Both the position numbers and the translations under genes were made by a program. Positions 1 through 8,874 of a stretch of 64,000 bases of DNA are shown piece by piece. The stretch comes from an uncultured Clostridia bacterium (lineage in GTDB: Bacteria; Bacillota; Clostridia; Peptostreptococcales; Anaerovoracaceae): assembly GCA_938045615.1 (NCBI GenBank), contig CALIBC010000180.1:248001-312000 (forward strand). Direction: 5' to 3'. The first letter of the stretch is position 1; each line of letters opens with the position of its first letter. Under the pieces are notes generated by a model. The model was not told where the DNA came from and did no database searches. It was given only the letters and a program-made list of their open reading frames with translations.

Positions 1-111
1 AACTCCGCCCGTTTTCTTGCCGTCGGCGACATATTGATTCAAGTACAGCTTATAATCCTTGCTGTGCTTTATCACTATGTCGCGGGCATAGTTCACATAT
101 TTTTTATCCAA
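1..111 (-). CDS. Unidentified protein, N-terminal part only (cut by window start)
   Basis: Open reading frame on the minus strand that runs off the window edge; 37 codons are visible without a stop. The start is a TTG at 111-109, chosen because a GGAGG Shine-Dalgarno sequence lies 7 nt upstream and a good promoter lies further up (194-222). The visible peptide begins MDKKYVNYARDIV and is hydrophilic, rich in Lys and Tyr, with no signal peptide. I do not recognise the family. A GTG at codon 6 is an alternative start but has a worse ribosome binding site position. Confidence 0.6.
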   Translation of the reverse strand, partial: MDKKYVNYARDIVIKHSKDYKLYLNQYVADGKKTGGV

Positions 112-193
112 GATTTTGCCTCCTGAAGCGGTCTCATAAATATCACGTATTTTACAAGTTCGAACAGGCGATCGTCCGCCCACATACGATGAT

Positions 194-222
194 AGTATAG
201 CATGCAAACGGCGCTGCCGCAA
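194..222 (-). promoter_or_regulatory. Sigma-A-type promoter for the minus-strand gene at 1-111
   Basis: Read on the minus strand: -35 TTGCGG (222-217), 17-bp spacer, -10 TATACT (199-194). It would start a transcript near 187, giving a leader of about 75 nt before the TTG start. The leader contains a short GGCG/CGCC hairpin but nothing I recognise as a riboswitch. Confidence 0.6.
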
Positions 223-304
223 CGCTCTGATTGAATCGAACGCCCAACTTGCGGCAATCGGATAACAAATTTCTCGCAAACACGTTGTTTCTGCCCCTAT
301 TTCC

Positions 305-333
305 TTGAGATTTGAATACATTTTTGATAGAAT
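305..333 (+). promoter_or_regulatory. Sigma-A-type promoter upstream of tdk
   Basis: -35 TTGAGA (305-310), 17-bp spacer, -10 TAGAAT (328-333). The expected start lies about 20 nt before the GGAGG of tdk. It is the only clear promoter seen before the long plus-strand block, though internal promoters are likely. Confidence 0.55.
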
Positions 334-359
334 ATACGAAATTACAGTTTGGAGGAAAC

Positions 360-944
360 ATGGCGCAACTATATTACAGATACAGCACAATGAACGCAGG
401 AAAATCAATTGAGCTTATCAAGGTGGCATATAACTATGAAGAAAGAGGCAAGCATATCCTTACTCTCATTCCTGCAGTGGATGACAGGTATGGTATGGGA
501 CTTATAACCTCAAGGATAGGGCTTCAACGTGAGGCCGTTGTCGTGGGGGAAGATACGGATATACTTGATCTGTTTGTCGAAAAAAACGACGACAGAAAGA
601 TAGATTGCGTGCTTGTGGACGAGTGTCAGTTTTTGAAAAAACACCATGTTGAAGAGTTGGTTGAGATAGTTGACGGTTACGAGATACCGGTTTTGGCGTA
701 TGGGCTTAAGAATGATTTTAGAAATCAACTGTTTGAGGGTTCGTATTATATGCTCATATATGCTGATAAGATAGAAGAAATCAAGACTATCTGTTGGTGC
801 GGACGCAAGGCCACCATGGTCGCGAGGATCGTTGACGGAAAGATAGTGAAACAGGGTGAGCAGATACAGATCGGAGGAAACGACATGTATGTTTCGCTCT
901 GCAGGAAACATTACAACGACGGCAGAATTGCCCCTGAACGTTAG
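360..944 (+). CDS. tdk: Thymidine kinase (type II)
   Basis: Phosphorylates thymidine to dTMP in the salvage pathway (cytosolic). The 194-residue protein has the usual length. It shows a P-loop variant MNAGKS (11-16), the DECQ motif (87-90) whose Glu is the general base in this family, and the structural zinc ligands C145/C147 and C181/H184. The ATG at 360 is chosen because GGAGG sits 4 nt upstream and the protein then starts as in other family members; an upstream in-frame ATG at 312 lies inside the promoter region. The next gene follows after about 10-20 nt, so they are probably co-transcribed. Confidence 0.95.
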   Translation: MAQLYYRYSTMNAGKSIELIKVAYNYEERGKHILTLIPAVDDRYGMGLITSRIGLQREAVVVGEDTDILDLFVEKNDDRKIDCVLVDECQFLKKHHVEELVEIVDGYEIPVLAYGLKNDFRNQLFEGSYYMLIYADKIEEIKTICWCGRKATMVARIVDGKIVKQGEQIQIGGNDMYVSLCRKHYNDGRIAPER

Positions 945-965
945 CATGGGAGGATGAACTTTGTT

Positions 966-2852
966 ATGAGAAAGTACAATATACCGAGAAGATCCATAAA
1001 GTCCAATCCGATTTTACGATTGGCGGGATTTGCGGTCGCAATAGTATTTTTTGCGGGACTGTTGAGTTGCATTGCGGGAGAAACGGAGGTTCACGCATCG
1101 ACGCTTAAAATAACTCAGGCGGACGGTGCGATAATACGTTCCGGACCGAGTGTGACATCCAAAGAAGTGGGCGACCTTGACAAAGATAAGACCGCAGGAT
1201 TCAAGTTTGTGAAATTTGTGAGCAAAAAAAGCGTTAAGCGTAAAAATAAGTGGTACTATCTATCGAAATACGCCGGATATGTGCGCGGCGATTTGGTGTC
1301 CGTAACGGCAAGCTCCAAAAATAGCGTCAGATTGAGAACCGTATTGAACCTGAGAAAAGGTCCGGGCAAAAGGTTTGTGGTCGTAAAAACGCTCAAAAAG
1401 TCGTCAAAGGTAAGAGTGCAGTACCTTGTGAAAGACTATAAAGGAAAGGCTTGGTATAAGGTCATGTCCGGGAAAAAATCGGGATATATCTTTTCCAAGT
1501 ATGTAAGGTCGGCGGCAAAAGCAAAGCACATAAAGAAAAAAAAGAACGCAAAAGTACCGAAAAGGAAGAGCAGGAAGATCAAAAAGAAAAGGGGAAAAAA
1601 GAAAACCAAAAAGAAAAATGCGGTCAATTCGGTACAGGGATTTCCGGATGATTACAAACGTTATCTGGAGCCTTTGCAGGCGAAGTATCCCAATTGGAAA
1701 TTCATACCGGTCGACACAGGACTTGACTGGCTTACCGCAACCGCAAAAATGTCGTATAACCCCGGTGCGAATACGGTGTGGCACAAGTTTCCGCTTTCAT
1801 ATCGATCCACGGAGAAAGGGTATTATAATTACTTGAAAGATATCTACAAGCCTAAAGACGGGAATCGTTTTTTTGCGGCAAGCGATCAAGCTGTTAAGTA
1901 TTATATGGATCCGAGAAACTGGATAGACGATATACACATATTCATGTTCCAGGACTACACTTATCACGACGATGTGAATTATTACGCCGTAGTCAAAACA
2001 CTGTTCAGCGGCAGAAACAAGATGCTTTACGATAACGCGGAAAGCTTTGTGACCGCCGGAAAGAACTATAACTTAAGTCCGGTATATCTTGCGGCAAAGG
2101 CTTACGAAGAGCAAGGCGGCGGTATAAACAGCGGAATCAGAAAAGTGTCGGGCAAAAATAAACGGATATACAATGTTTTTAATATCGGGGCAAGCGATAG
2201 CCCGTCAGGTGGCGCTGCAAACGGCATCAACTGGGCCGCATCGCCTGCCAACGGCAAGTACGGCACACCGTGGACAGATGTGGCAAAAGCCATAGACGGA
2301 GGCGCAAAGTATCTTTCGCTCAACTTCGTGGGGAATAATCAGAACACGGCATATTTTGAACATTTTAATGTGTTGAACGGTATTTCCCAAGTCGGCACCC
2401 ACGTATACATGACTGCGCTTTATGCGGCGAAAAACACCTCGGAAACCACGGCGGCAAATTATAGGAAGTACGGGATATACAGTGAATCCAATGTGTTCCA
2501 TGTGCCGGTGTACCGCAATATGCCCGCAACCCTTGAACAGGCGCCGGCATCAGGAACCGCAGACAATAATTTTTATCTTAAGAGCCTTTGTGTTCAGGAT
2601 GTGGTAGGTAACGAGGATCAGGCAAGCAAGGCCGTTAAGATCAGCGACAAAAATCTTTCTTACGAAAGGGAATTTAGCCACAAAACGAGTTGTGACACTG
2701 TCAGGATAGTCGCTGAAAAAGCAGGCAAGGCGGCAACGGTTTCAGGAACCGGCATAAAAAAGCTAAAAAACGGGGTGAATGTCTTTTATATAAGATGCAA
2801 GGCTTCATCCGGAGCCACCAGGGTGTATACGCTTAATATAGAAAAAAATTGA
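966..2852 (+). CDS. Secreted SH3-domain / N-acetylglucosaminidase cell-wall hydrolase
   Basis: Predicted exported peptidoglycan hydrolase. From the N-terminus: signal peptide with a hydrophobic stretch around residues 17-40, two bacterial SH3 repeats (about 45-185), an extremely Lys-rich linker (about 190-230), a GH73-type glucosaminidase domain (about 235-515) and a C-terminal cadherin-like beta-sandwich (about 530-628). In the catalytic domain I see AAKAYEEQGGG (probable catalytic Glu), YNVFNIGA, a GGAKYLS segment and a QNTAYFEHFNV segment, as in Atl/LytD-type enzymes. The ATG at 966 is preferred; an ATG at 954 abuts the GGGAGG with no spacing. No LPXTG anchor, so wall retention probably relies on the SH3 repeats and polybasic linker. 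Confidence 0.85.
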   Translation: MRKYNIPRRSIKSNPILRLAGFAVAIVFFAGLLSCIAGETEVHASTLKITQADGAIIRSGPSVTSKEVGDLDKDKTAGFKFVKFVSKKSVKRKNKWYYLSKYAGYVRGDLVSVTASSKNSVRLRTVLNLRKGPGKRFVVVKTLKKSSKVRVQYLVKDYKGKAWYKVMSGKKSGYIFSKYVRSAAKAKHIKKKKNAKVPKRKSRKIKKKRGKKKTKKKNAVNSVQGFPDDYKRYLEPLQAKYPNWKFIPVDTGLDWLTATAKMSYNPGANTVWHKFPLSYRSTEKGYYNYLKDIYKPKDGNRFFAASDQAVKYYMDPRNWIDDIHIFMFQDYTYHDDVNYYAVVKTLFSGRNKMLYDNAESFVTAGKNYNLSPVYLAAKAYEEQGGGINSGIRKVSGKNKRIYNVFNIGASDSPSGGAANGINWAASPANGKYGTPWTDVAKAIDGGAKYLSLNFVGNNQNTAYFEHFNVLNGISQVGTHVYMTALYAAKNTSETTAANYRKYGIYSESNVFHVPVYRNMPATLEQAPASGTADNNFYLKSLCVQDVVGNEDQASKAVKISDKNLSYEREFSHKTSCDTVRIVAEKAGKAATVSGTGIKKLKNGVNVFYIRCKASSGATRVYTLNIEKN

Positions 2853-2864
2853 GGAACCGTCGGT

Positions 2865-3449
2865 ATGTGCAAAGAAGACAAAAATAAGCTTCCGCATCTT
2901 TTGCTCCACAGTTGCTGCGGCCCTTGTAGCACGGCGGTTATAGAAAGACTGTCGCCTGATTTCAATATAACGGTGTTTTTCTACAATCCATGCATCACGG
3001 ACAGAGATGAGTACGAAAAGAGAAAAGAAAATCAAAAGAAATTGATCAATGTGCTAAATCGGAATCGCAAAGATCGTGAGGAATCCATAGATTTTGTGGA
3101 AGATGACTATGAAGTTGCTGATTATTTCGAAAGGATAAGAGGCCTTGAGAACCTGCCCGAAGGCGGAGAGAGATGTACCGTTTGTTTTGAGCAACGACTT
3201 GAGAAGACCGCCGAATATGCGGCAAAGACGGGATTTTCCATATTTGCCACTACCTTGACCGTAAGTCCCCACAAGGATTATCGGTTGATCTCCGATATAG
3301 GCGGCAGATTCGCGGAGAAATACAATCTGCGGTTTCTTGACAGAGATTTCAAGAAAAAAGCCGGATTTCAGAGGAGCGTGCAACTTTCAAAGGAGTACGG
3401 ACTGTATAGACAGGATTACTGCGGATGTCAATTTTCAAAACGTGACTGA
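2865..3449 (+). CDS. queH: Epoxyqueuosine reductase QueH
   Basis: Catalyses the last step of queuosine synthesis, reducing epoxyqueuosine in tRNA to queuosine. QueH (formerly DUF208) is the cobalamin-independent alternative to QueG. The 194-residue protein has the diagnostic CCGPC motif (17-21), a second pair CTVC (104-107) and a C-terminal YCGC (185-188), which together supply metal and [4Fe-4S] ligands. It starts 12 nt after the wall hydrolase and is followed after 12 nt by asnA. The partner genes queA and tgt are about 31 kb downstream in this window, so the pathway is split. Confidence 0.92.
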   Translation: MCKEDKNKLPHLLLHSCCGPCSTAVIERLSPDFNITVFFYNPCITDRDEYEKRKENQKKLINVLNRNRKDREESIDFVEDDYEVADYFERIRGLENLPEGGERCTVCFEQRLEKTAEYAAKTGFSIFATTLTVSPHKDYRLISDIGGRFAEKYNLRFLDRDFKKKAGFQRSVQLSKEYGLYRQDYCGCQFSKRD

Positions 3450-3461
3450 AAGGAGAACCAT

Positions 3462-4472
3462 ATGTCACAAACCATTTTGCCCCGGGGGTACAGATCGCTA
3501 CTTAACCCTGTGGAAACACAGAGAGGCATAAAGAAAATCAAAGATTATTTTCAGGATGAACTTGCCTACGGGCTTAAACTGAGAAGAGTGTCGGCGCCAC
3601 TGTTTGTTACCCCGGAATCGGGAATGAACGACAACCTTAATGGAACGGAAAGAAGGGTGGCGTTTACCATCAAGGACATGGATGAGCAAAAGCTTGAGAT
3701 AGTGCAATCGCTCGCAAAGTGGAAAAGATTCGTTCTAGGCAAATACGGAATTATGCCGGGAAACGGTATATATACGGATATGAACGCAATTCGCAGAGAT
3801 GAGGAACTCGACAACCTGCATTCGATATACGTCGATCAGTGGGACTGGGAGAAAGTCATTACGCGCGAGCAGCGCAGCAGTGAATATCTGTATGAAACCG
3901 TGAACATAATATACAACGCGATAAAGAATTTGGGAGACTACGTCAACAGGCTCTACCGGGAGGTCAGAACGGAAATTCCCAATGAGATATTTTTTTTGAC
4001 TTCGCAGGAACTTGAGGATTTATATCCGAATAAGAGTCCCAAAGAGCGAGAGGATATAATATGCAGAGAACACGGAGCCGTGTTCATAGAAAAAATAGGG
4101 GGAGTGCTCAAGTCCGGAGAAAAACACGACGGAAGGTCTCCGGATTATGATGACTGGGAACTGAACGGAGATATTATTCTCTGGAATGAAGTTCTTGAAA
4201 AAGCGTTTGAACTTTCTTCCATGGGGATAAGGGTAGATGCCGATGCCATGGAAAGACAACTTGACGCGGCGGATGCGCAGGACAGAAGAACGTTGGAATT
4301 TCACAGAGCGGTGTTGAACGACGAACTCCCTTTCTCAATAGGCGGCGGAATAGGACAGAGTAGACTCTGTATGTATTTCTTAAGAAAAGCGCACATAGGC
4401 GAAGTTCAGGTCTCAATTTGGCCGGACGATATGATAGCGGAATGCAAAAGAAACGGGATATTCCTGCTGTGA
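3462..4472 (+). CDS. asnA: Aspartate--ammonia ligase (asparagine synthetase A)
   Basis: ATP- and ammonia-dependent synthesis of asparagine from aspartate; a class II aminoacyl-tRNA-synthetase-like fold. The 336-residue length is normal. Recognisable segments are the N-terminal PRGYRSLLNPVETQ, the central GIYTDMNAIRRDEEL and SIYVDQWDWEK, and the C-terminal SIGGGIGQSRLCMYFLRK that resembles motif 3. The ATG is preceded by AAGGAG with 5-8 nt spacing. The stop lies 11 nt before the preferred priA start. Confidence 0.95.
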   Translation: MSQTILPRGYRSLLNPVETQRGIKKIKDYFQDELAYGLKLRRVSAPLFVTPESGMNDNLNGTERRVAFTIKDMDEQKLEIVQSLAKWKRFVLGKYGIMPGNGIYTDMNAIRRDEELDNLHSIYVDQWDWEKVITREQRSSEYLYETVNIIYNAIKNLGDYVNRLYREVRTEIPNEIFFLTSQELEDLYPNKSPKEREDIICREHGAVFIEKIGGVLKSGEKHDGRSPDYDDWELNGDIILWNEVLEKAFELSSMGIRVDADAMERQLDAADAQDRRTLEFHRAVLNDELPFSIGGGIGQSRLCMYFLRKAHIGEVQVSIWPDDMIAECKRNGIFLL

Positions 4473-4483
4473 TCCGGTGTGAA

Positions 4484-6490
4484 ATGTATTATTCAAATCT
4501 TGTAGTGGACAATAAGAGCAGGTATACGGACGAATTCTATACTTACGGAAGCCATGAATCTCTTAAAAAGGGCGATGTGGTTTCCGTTACTTTCGGCATG
4601 GGCAAAAAAGAGAAAAGGGCATTTGTTTTTGAAACGGACGTCGAACCTGAGATAGATCTTCAGAAAATAAAAGTGATTTCCGGAAAGGAAATGGGTATAA
4701 GCCTAAATGAAGAGATGATAGCCACCGTGTTATGGATGCGCCAGAGATACGGAATCAAGTATATAGACGCAATAAACTGCTTTATGCCGCCGGGCAAACC
4801 GCCGAAACTAGGGGAAGAAAAACTTCCCTGCAAAGAATTTGACATAAAACCATCTGAAGTAAACTCGTTGACAAGGGAGCAGATATCATGCCTTGAGAAG
4901 ATAGAAAAGTCGGTGGCGGAAGGGCAGAATAAAAGCTTCCTTTTGCACGGGGTAACGGGTAGCGGAAAAACTGAAGTATACATGAATGCGATATCATATG
5001 CGCTGGAAAGAGGGCAGAGCGCCATAATGCTGGTGCCCGAAATTGCACTTACAAGACAGGTGATTGAGCGCTTTGCAGGACGCTTTGGAAGAGAAAACAT
5101 AGCGGTTTTGCACAGCAAGCTCACAAGGCGTGAGCGTTTTGATGAGTGGATGCGTGTGAGAAACGGCGTAGCCAAAATAACGATAGGCGCCCGCATGGCT
5201 ATATTTGCGCCCGTTGAGAATCTAGGGATTGTCGTGCTTGATGAAGAACATGAGGGCACGTATAAATCGGATCGGATCCCCAAGTATGAAACCGTTGACA
5301 TTGCTATGAAAAGGCTCATGTATACGCGTGGAACCATGATTTTGGGAAGTGCGACGCCCTCGGTGGTCTCATACAGACGCTGTGAAGAGGGTATATATGA
5401 ACTTTTGGAGATGAACAGCCGGTACAACAACGTCGATCTTCCGGAAGTGAGTACCGTGGATATGAGACGCGAATTGCGAAGCGGAAATACGGGAATGTTC
5501 AGCATCAAGCTAAAGTCCGGAATGGAAAAAACTCTGGCAGAGGGCGAACAGGTGATTCTGTTTTTGAACAGACGGGGATATTCCACATCCATACTTTGTG
5601 AAGACTGCGGAAAAACCATGCTTTGTCCTACCTGCGGCATTACGCTTGTTTATCACAAGAAAGAAAATGCCGCCGTGTGCCATTACTGCGGCAGAAAGCA
5701 ACCTGTCCCTAAGACCTGTCCGGAATGCGGAAGCGGAGACATCAAATATTTTGGAATAGGCACGGAACAGGTAGAGGAAGAAACAAAAAAACTATTTTGC
5801 GATAAAAAGGTGGAAAGACTGGATCTGGACACCGCAAAGACCCCAAGGCAAATCAATGCGATCTTTGAGAAATTCAGAAGGAAAAAAACCGATATATTGA
5901 TAGGAACCCAACTTGTCGCAAAAGGGCTGGATTTTAAAAATGTGGGGCTTGTTGGAGTGATTTCGGCCGATGTGACTTTGAATATACCGGATTACAGAGC
6001 TACCGAAAGAACTTTTCAACTCGTCACCCAGGTTGCGGGCAGAGCCGGCAGAGGTGAAAAAAGGGGAAGGGTGCTAGTTCAGTCATACACCCCCGAAAAT
6101 TTTGCGATAACCGCAGCTGCGCAGCATGACTATAAAAGTTTTTTCAACCGGGAGATTCGCGTAAGACAGCTTATGAATTATCCGCCTTACAGTGACCTGA
6201 TCTCGGTTGAGTTTACGTCAAAGGACGGCGAAAAAGCGTTGATGCGGGCGACAAACTGCATGGAGTATCTGAAAAAGGCGGGTCTGCCGAATGCAGAGAA
6301 CATATTTCCGCCAAAGCTTTCAGAATTGTTCAGGGGCAGGGACAGCTTCAGATATTATATACTGATAAAATGCCCCAAAGGAGCAAGAAACAAATACATG
6401 CATTACCTGCGTTTTTACGAAGAAAAGAAGCGGGGAAAGAAGAATGACTGCGTTCAGAGCATCGATGTGAATCCGTACAGTATTTTTTAG
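4484..6490 (+). CDS. priA: Primosomal protein N' (replication restart helicase PriA)
   Basis: Superfamily 2 DNA helicase that reloads the replisome at stalled forks. Seen: the N-terminal DNA-binding domain beginning MYYSNLVVDN, Walker A GVTGSGKT (about residue 156), DEEH box (about 252), helicase motif GSATPS, then eight Cys in four CxxC-type pairs (about 371-419) forming two zinc sites, and the C-terminal helicase motifs GTQLVAKGLDF and QVAGRAGR. At 668 residues it is somewhat short for PriA. ATG 4484 is preferred because homologues start at this point; in-frame ATGs at 4418 and 4442 would overlap asnA and no start has a strong ribosome binding site, suggesting coupling to asnA. Confidence 0.93.
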   Translation: MYYSNLVVDNKSRYTDEFYTYGSHESLKKGDVVSVTFGMGKKEKRAFVFETDVEPEIDLQKIKVISGKEMGISLNEEMIATVLWMRQRYGIKYIDAINCFMPPGKPPKLGEEKLPCKEFDIKPSEVNSLTREQISCLEKIEKSVAEGQNKSFLLHGVTGSGKTEVYMNAISYALERGQSAIMLVPEIALTRQVIERFAGRFGRENIAVLHSKLTRRERFDEWMRVRNGVAKITIGARMAIFAPVENLGIVVLDEEHEGTYKSDRIPKYETVDIAMKRLMYTRGTMILGSATPSVVSYRRCEEGIYELLEMNSRYNNVDLPEVSTVDMRRELRSGNTGMFSIKLKSGMEKTLAEGEQVILFLNRRGYSTSILCEDCGKTMLCPTCGITLVYHKKENAAVCHYCGRKQPVPKTCPECGSGDIKYFGIGTEQVEEETKKLFCDKKVERLDLDTAKTPRQINAIFEKFRRKKTDILIGTQLVAKGLDFKNVGLVGVISADVTLNIPDYRATERTFQLVTQVAGRAGRGEKRGRVLVQSYTPENFAITAAAQHDYKSFFNREIRVRQLMNYPPYSDLISVEFTSKDGEKALMRATNCMEYLKKAGLPNAENIFPPKLSELFRGRDSFRYYILIKCPKGARNKYMHYLRFYEEKKRGKKNDCVQSIDVNPYSIF

Positions 6491-6569
6491 AGATTTGAGG
6501 AAGTTCAATCGGAACCTGACGGCGGAAACACGGATGCAATGAATGCGGCAGTAACAGGAGAATTTAAAA

Positions 6570-7070
6570 ATGGCTATAAGACATGTGGTTAAAGAGGGTG
6601 ATGACATACTCAGGAAAAAGTGTCGTGAGGTCACAGAAATCACCGACAGAATAAAGACGACGCTGCAAGATATGGTTGAAACCATGAAAGCGGAACCGGG
6701 TGTGGGTCTTGCGGCGCCGCAGATAGGTGTGATGAGAAGATTTTTCATCGCAGAGCCTGACCTTGAAGACGGCAAGGTGTATTACATGATAAATCCCGAA
6801 ATCTACGAGTGCGAAGGGTCGCAGGTTGGAGAAGAGGGTTGCCTCAGTGTTCCCGACCTTGTAGGAACGGTTGAAAGACCCCGGAAGATCAAGATGCGTG
6901 CCCAGGATATCGACGGGGTGTGGCGTGAATATGAGTTTGAAGATTTTGCCGCAAGGGTAATGTGTCATGAGTACGATCATCTTGAGGGTATCTTGTATAC
7001 AGACAAGGCAACAAATCTCCATGATCCCGTGTTAGATTCTAAAGAGGACGAGGGGGAGAGCCGGAAATGA
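6570..7070 (+). CDS. def: Peptide deformylase
   Basis: Removes the N-formyl group from nascent proteins; metal-dependent, acts at the ribosome. All three family motifs are present: GVGLAAPQ (44-51), EEGCLSVP (88-95, metal ligand C91) and HEYDH (133-137, two His ligands and catalytic Glu). The residue before motif 3 is Cys rather than the common Gln, as I recall for many clostridial enzymes. Length 166 residues. It overlaps fmt by 4 nt (ATGA), consistent with coupled translation of the formylation/deformylation pair. Confidence 0.96.
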   Translation: MAIRHVVKEGDDILRKKCREVTEITDRIKTTLQDMVETMKAEPGVGLAAPQIGVMRRFFIAEPDLEDGKVYYMINPEIYECEGSQVGEEGCLSVPDLVGTVERPRKIKMRAQDIDGVWREYEFEDFAARVMCHEYDHLEGILYTDKATNLHDPVLDSKEDEGESRK

Positions 7071-8005
7071 AATTGATTTTTATGGGTACACCGGATTTTG
7101 CGGTACCTGTTTTGGAAGAGCTGATCAAAAGAGGTCACGAAGTGGGATATGCGGTCACTCAGCCGGACAGAGCGGGTAATCGAGGCAGAATTACTTTTTC
7201 TTCGGTGAAAAAGGCGGCGCTTGTGCACGGTATCACGGTATTGCAGCCGGAGAATCTCAACAAAGCGCAGGAGTGCAAACGGACGATAAATGACTTTGCA
7301 CCTGAGGCCATTGTTGTGGTCGCCTACGGTCAGATACTGAAAAAAGAGATTCTGAATGCGCCCAAATACGGATGTTTTAACGTACATGCGTCTCTTCTGC
7401 CTAAGTTCAGAGGAGCTGCGCCCATGCAGCATGCCATACTCTCGGGAGAGGAAAAGACAGGAATCACCGTTATGCGCATGAATGAAGGCCTTGATGAAGG
7501 TGACATTGCCGCAAAAGCCGAAACATGCATAGGTGACAAGAATTTTCGCGATATTCACGATGAACTTTCCGAAATGGGGGCAGTGCTGATGGCTGACACA
7601 TTGCAGCTTTTGGAAAACGGCGAAATTACGTATGCGGTTCAGGATTCCGAAGCTGCGACATACGCTCCCAAAATAACGAAAAGCGACGGAAAGATCGATT
7701 TCGGAAAGCGGGCGGAAGCTGTGCTGCGTCAGATAAGAGCATTCGATCCATGGCCGGGGGCGTTTTGCGAGTACAAAGACAAGAAGCTTAAAATATGGAA
7801 CGGCACGGAATCTTGGGACAAAGCAACATGCGGAGAGGATGTGTCCCCCGGGGAAATCGTTGCAGCCTCCGCGCAAGGTCTGTATGTGGCTTGCGGCGAG
7901 GGCACACTGAAAATAACGGAACTGCAGCTTCAGGGGAAAAAGCGTATGCATATTTCAAATTTTATCAGAGGAACCAAAATAAAAACGGGAGAAATTTTGT
8001 TTTGA
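7067..8005 (+). CDS. fmt: Methionyl-tRNA formyltransferase
   Basis: Formylates initiator Met-tRNA using 10-formyl-tetrahydrofolate. The 312-residue protein has the normal two-domain layout: a Rossmann-type catalytic domain (1-205) with the N-H-(SLLP) signature in FNVHASLLPKFRG (104-116; N105 and H107) and the GITVMRMNEGLDEGDI segment, followed by the C-terminal OB-fold (about 206-312) beginning with the YAPKITKSDGKIDF linker. Translationally coupled to def by a 4-nt overlap. Confidence 0.96.
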   Translation: MKLIFMGTPDFAVPVLEELIKRGHEVGYAVTQPDRAGNRGRITFSSVKKAALVHGITVLQPENLNKAQECKRTINDFAPEAIVVVAYGQILKKEILNAPKYGCFNVHASLLPKFRGAAPMQHAILSGEEKTGITVMRMNEGLDEGDIAAKAETCIGDKNFRDIHDELSEMGAVLMADTLQLLENGEITYAVQDSEAATYAPKITKSDGKIDFGKRAEAVLRQIRAFDPWPGAFCEYKDKKLKIWNGTESWDKATCGEDVSPGEIVAASAQGLYVACGEGTLKITELQLQGKKRMHISNFIRGTKIKTGEILF

Positions 8006-8125
8006 ACAATATCCACACAGCGAGTATTGGCGCCGCTTAAGTCGGACGGGAAAGTCGGTTTGTTTTGCGGCGGCCGAACGTGGAAATGACCTGATATCTA
8101 TTTGCAACTCGGAAAGGAGACGATT

Positions 8126-8827
8126 ATGTATTTTGATTCAACTATAATTTTGTTGATACCGGCCATGATCTTTTCAATCGTGGCTCAAACCAAGATAAAG
8201 ACAACATTCGGTAAGTATTCGAGAATAAGGAACATGAAGAGAATTACAGGTGCCGAAGCAGCAAGGATAGTTTTAGAACACAACGGATTGGGAGATGTCA
8301 GCATCAATCCGGTGGCGGGAGACCTGACGGACAATTACAATCCGGGAAACAGAACCCTAAATCTGTCGGAGTCTGTATATGCGGCCGACACCGTAAGCGC
8401 CGTGAGCGTCGCATGCCATGAGGCGGGGCATGCGATTCAGCATTCAAGGGGATACATGCCTCTGAAGTTGAGAAATGCAATAGTACCGGTAGTGAAATTC
8501 TCATCCGGGATTTCATGGCTTTTGATACTTGCCGGTATCGTTTTGATGCGTATGGATTCGGTCAATTCTCAGATGGGGTTGATGCTGATGGATATAGGGA
8601 TAATAGCATTTGTGGCAGTGCTTGTGTTTCATCTGATTACGCTTCCGGTCGAACTGGATGCCAGCAACAGAGCCATCAAACAGATGGAAGCGCTGAATCT
8701 GGTTTCGGCGCAGGATCTGGCCGGGTCAAAGAAGGTTCTCAGAGCGGCGGCACTGACATATGTTGCCGCAGCAACTGTTGCGCTTGCGAATCTGCTCAGG
8801 ATCTTGGCGATAAGAAACAGAAGTTGA
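8126..8827 (+). CDS. Membrane zinc metallopeptidase, YugP/Zn_peptidase_2 family
   Basis: Membrane-embedded neutral zinc peptidase family of unknown substrate. The 233-residue protein starts with a transmembrane helix (about 3-20), has the zincin motif HEAGH (98-102) in a soluble loop, and two to three further hydrophobic segments (about 122-141, 147-170, 205-225). The start at 8126 is fixed by AAAGGAG 6 nt upstream; the upstream in-frame codon at 8102 lacks a site. It lies between fmt and rsmB, a position where such genes are found in clostridial genomes, but a link to translation has not been established from sequence. Confidence 0.88.
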   Translation: MYFDSTIILLIPAMIFSIVAQTKIKTTFGKYSRIRNMKRITGAEAARIVLEHNGLGDVSINPVAGDLTDNYNPGNRTLNLSESVYAADTVSAVSVACHEAGHAIQHSRGYMPLKLRNAIVPVVKFSSGISWLLILAGIVLMRMDSVNSQMGLMLMDIGIIAFVAVLVFHLITLPVELDASNRAIKQMEALNLVSAQDLAGSKKVLRAAALTYVAAATVALANLLRILAIRNRS

Positions 8828-8874
8828 GAATGCGTGCGAGGCGCCGAAAAAGAATCAAAGATGGAGTGGATTCA

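Noticed and set aside
954..965. ATG 954 as the start of the glucosaminidase gene
   Set aside because: It directly abuts the GGGAGG site with no spacing; ATG 966 gives a workable distance and a normal signal peptide start.
4660..5640. 326-codon minus-strand frame inside priA
   Set aside because: Antisense to conserved helicase motifs; no plausible product.
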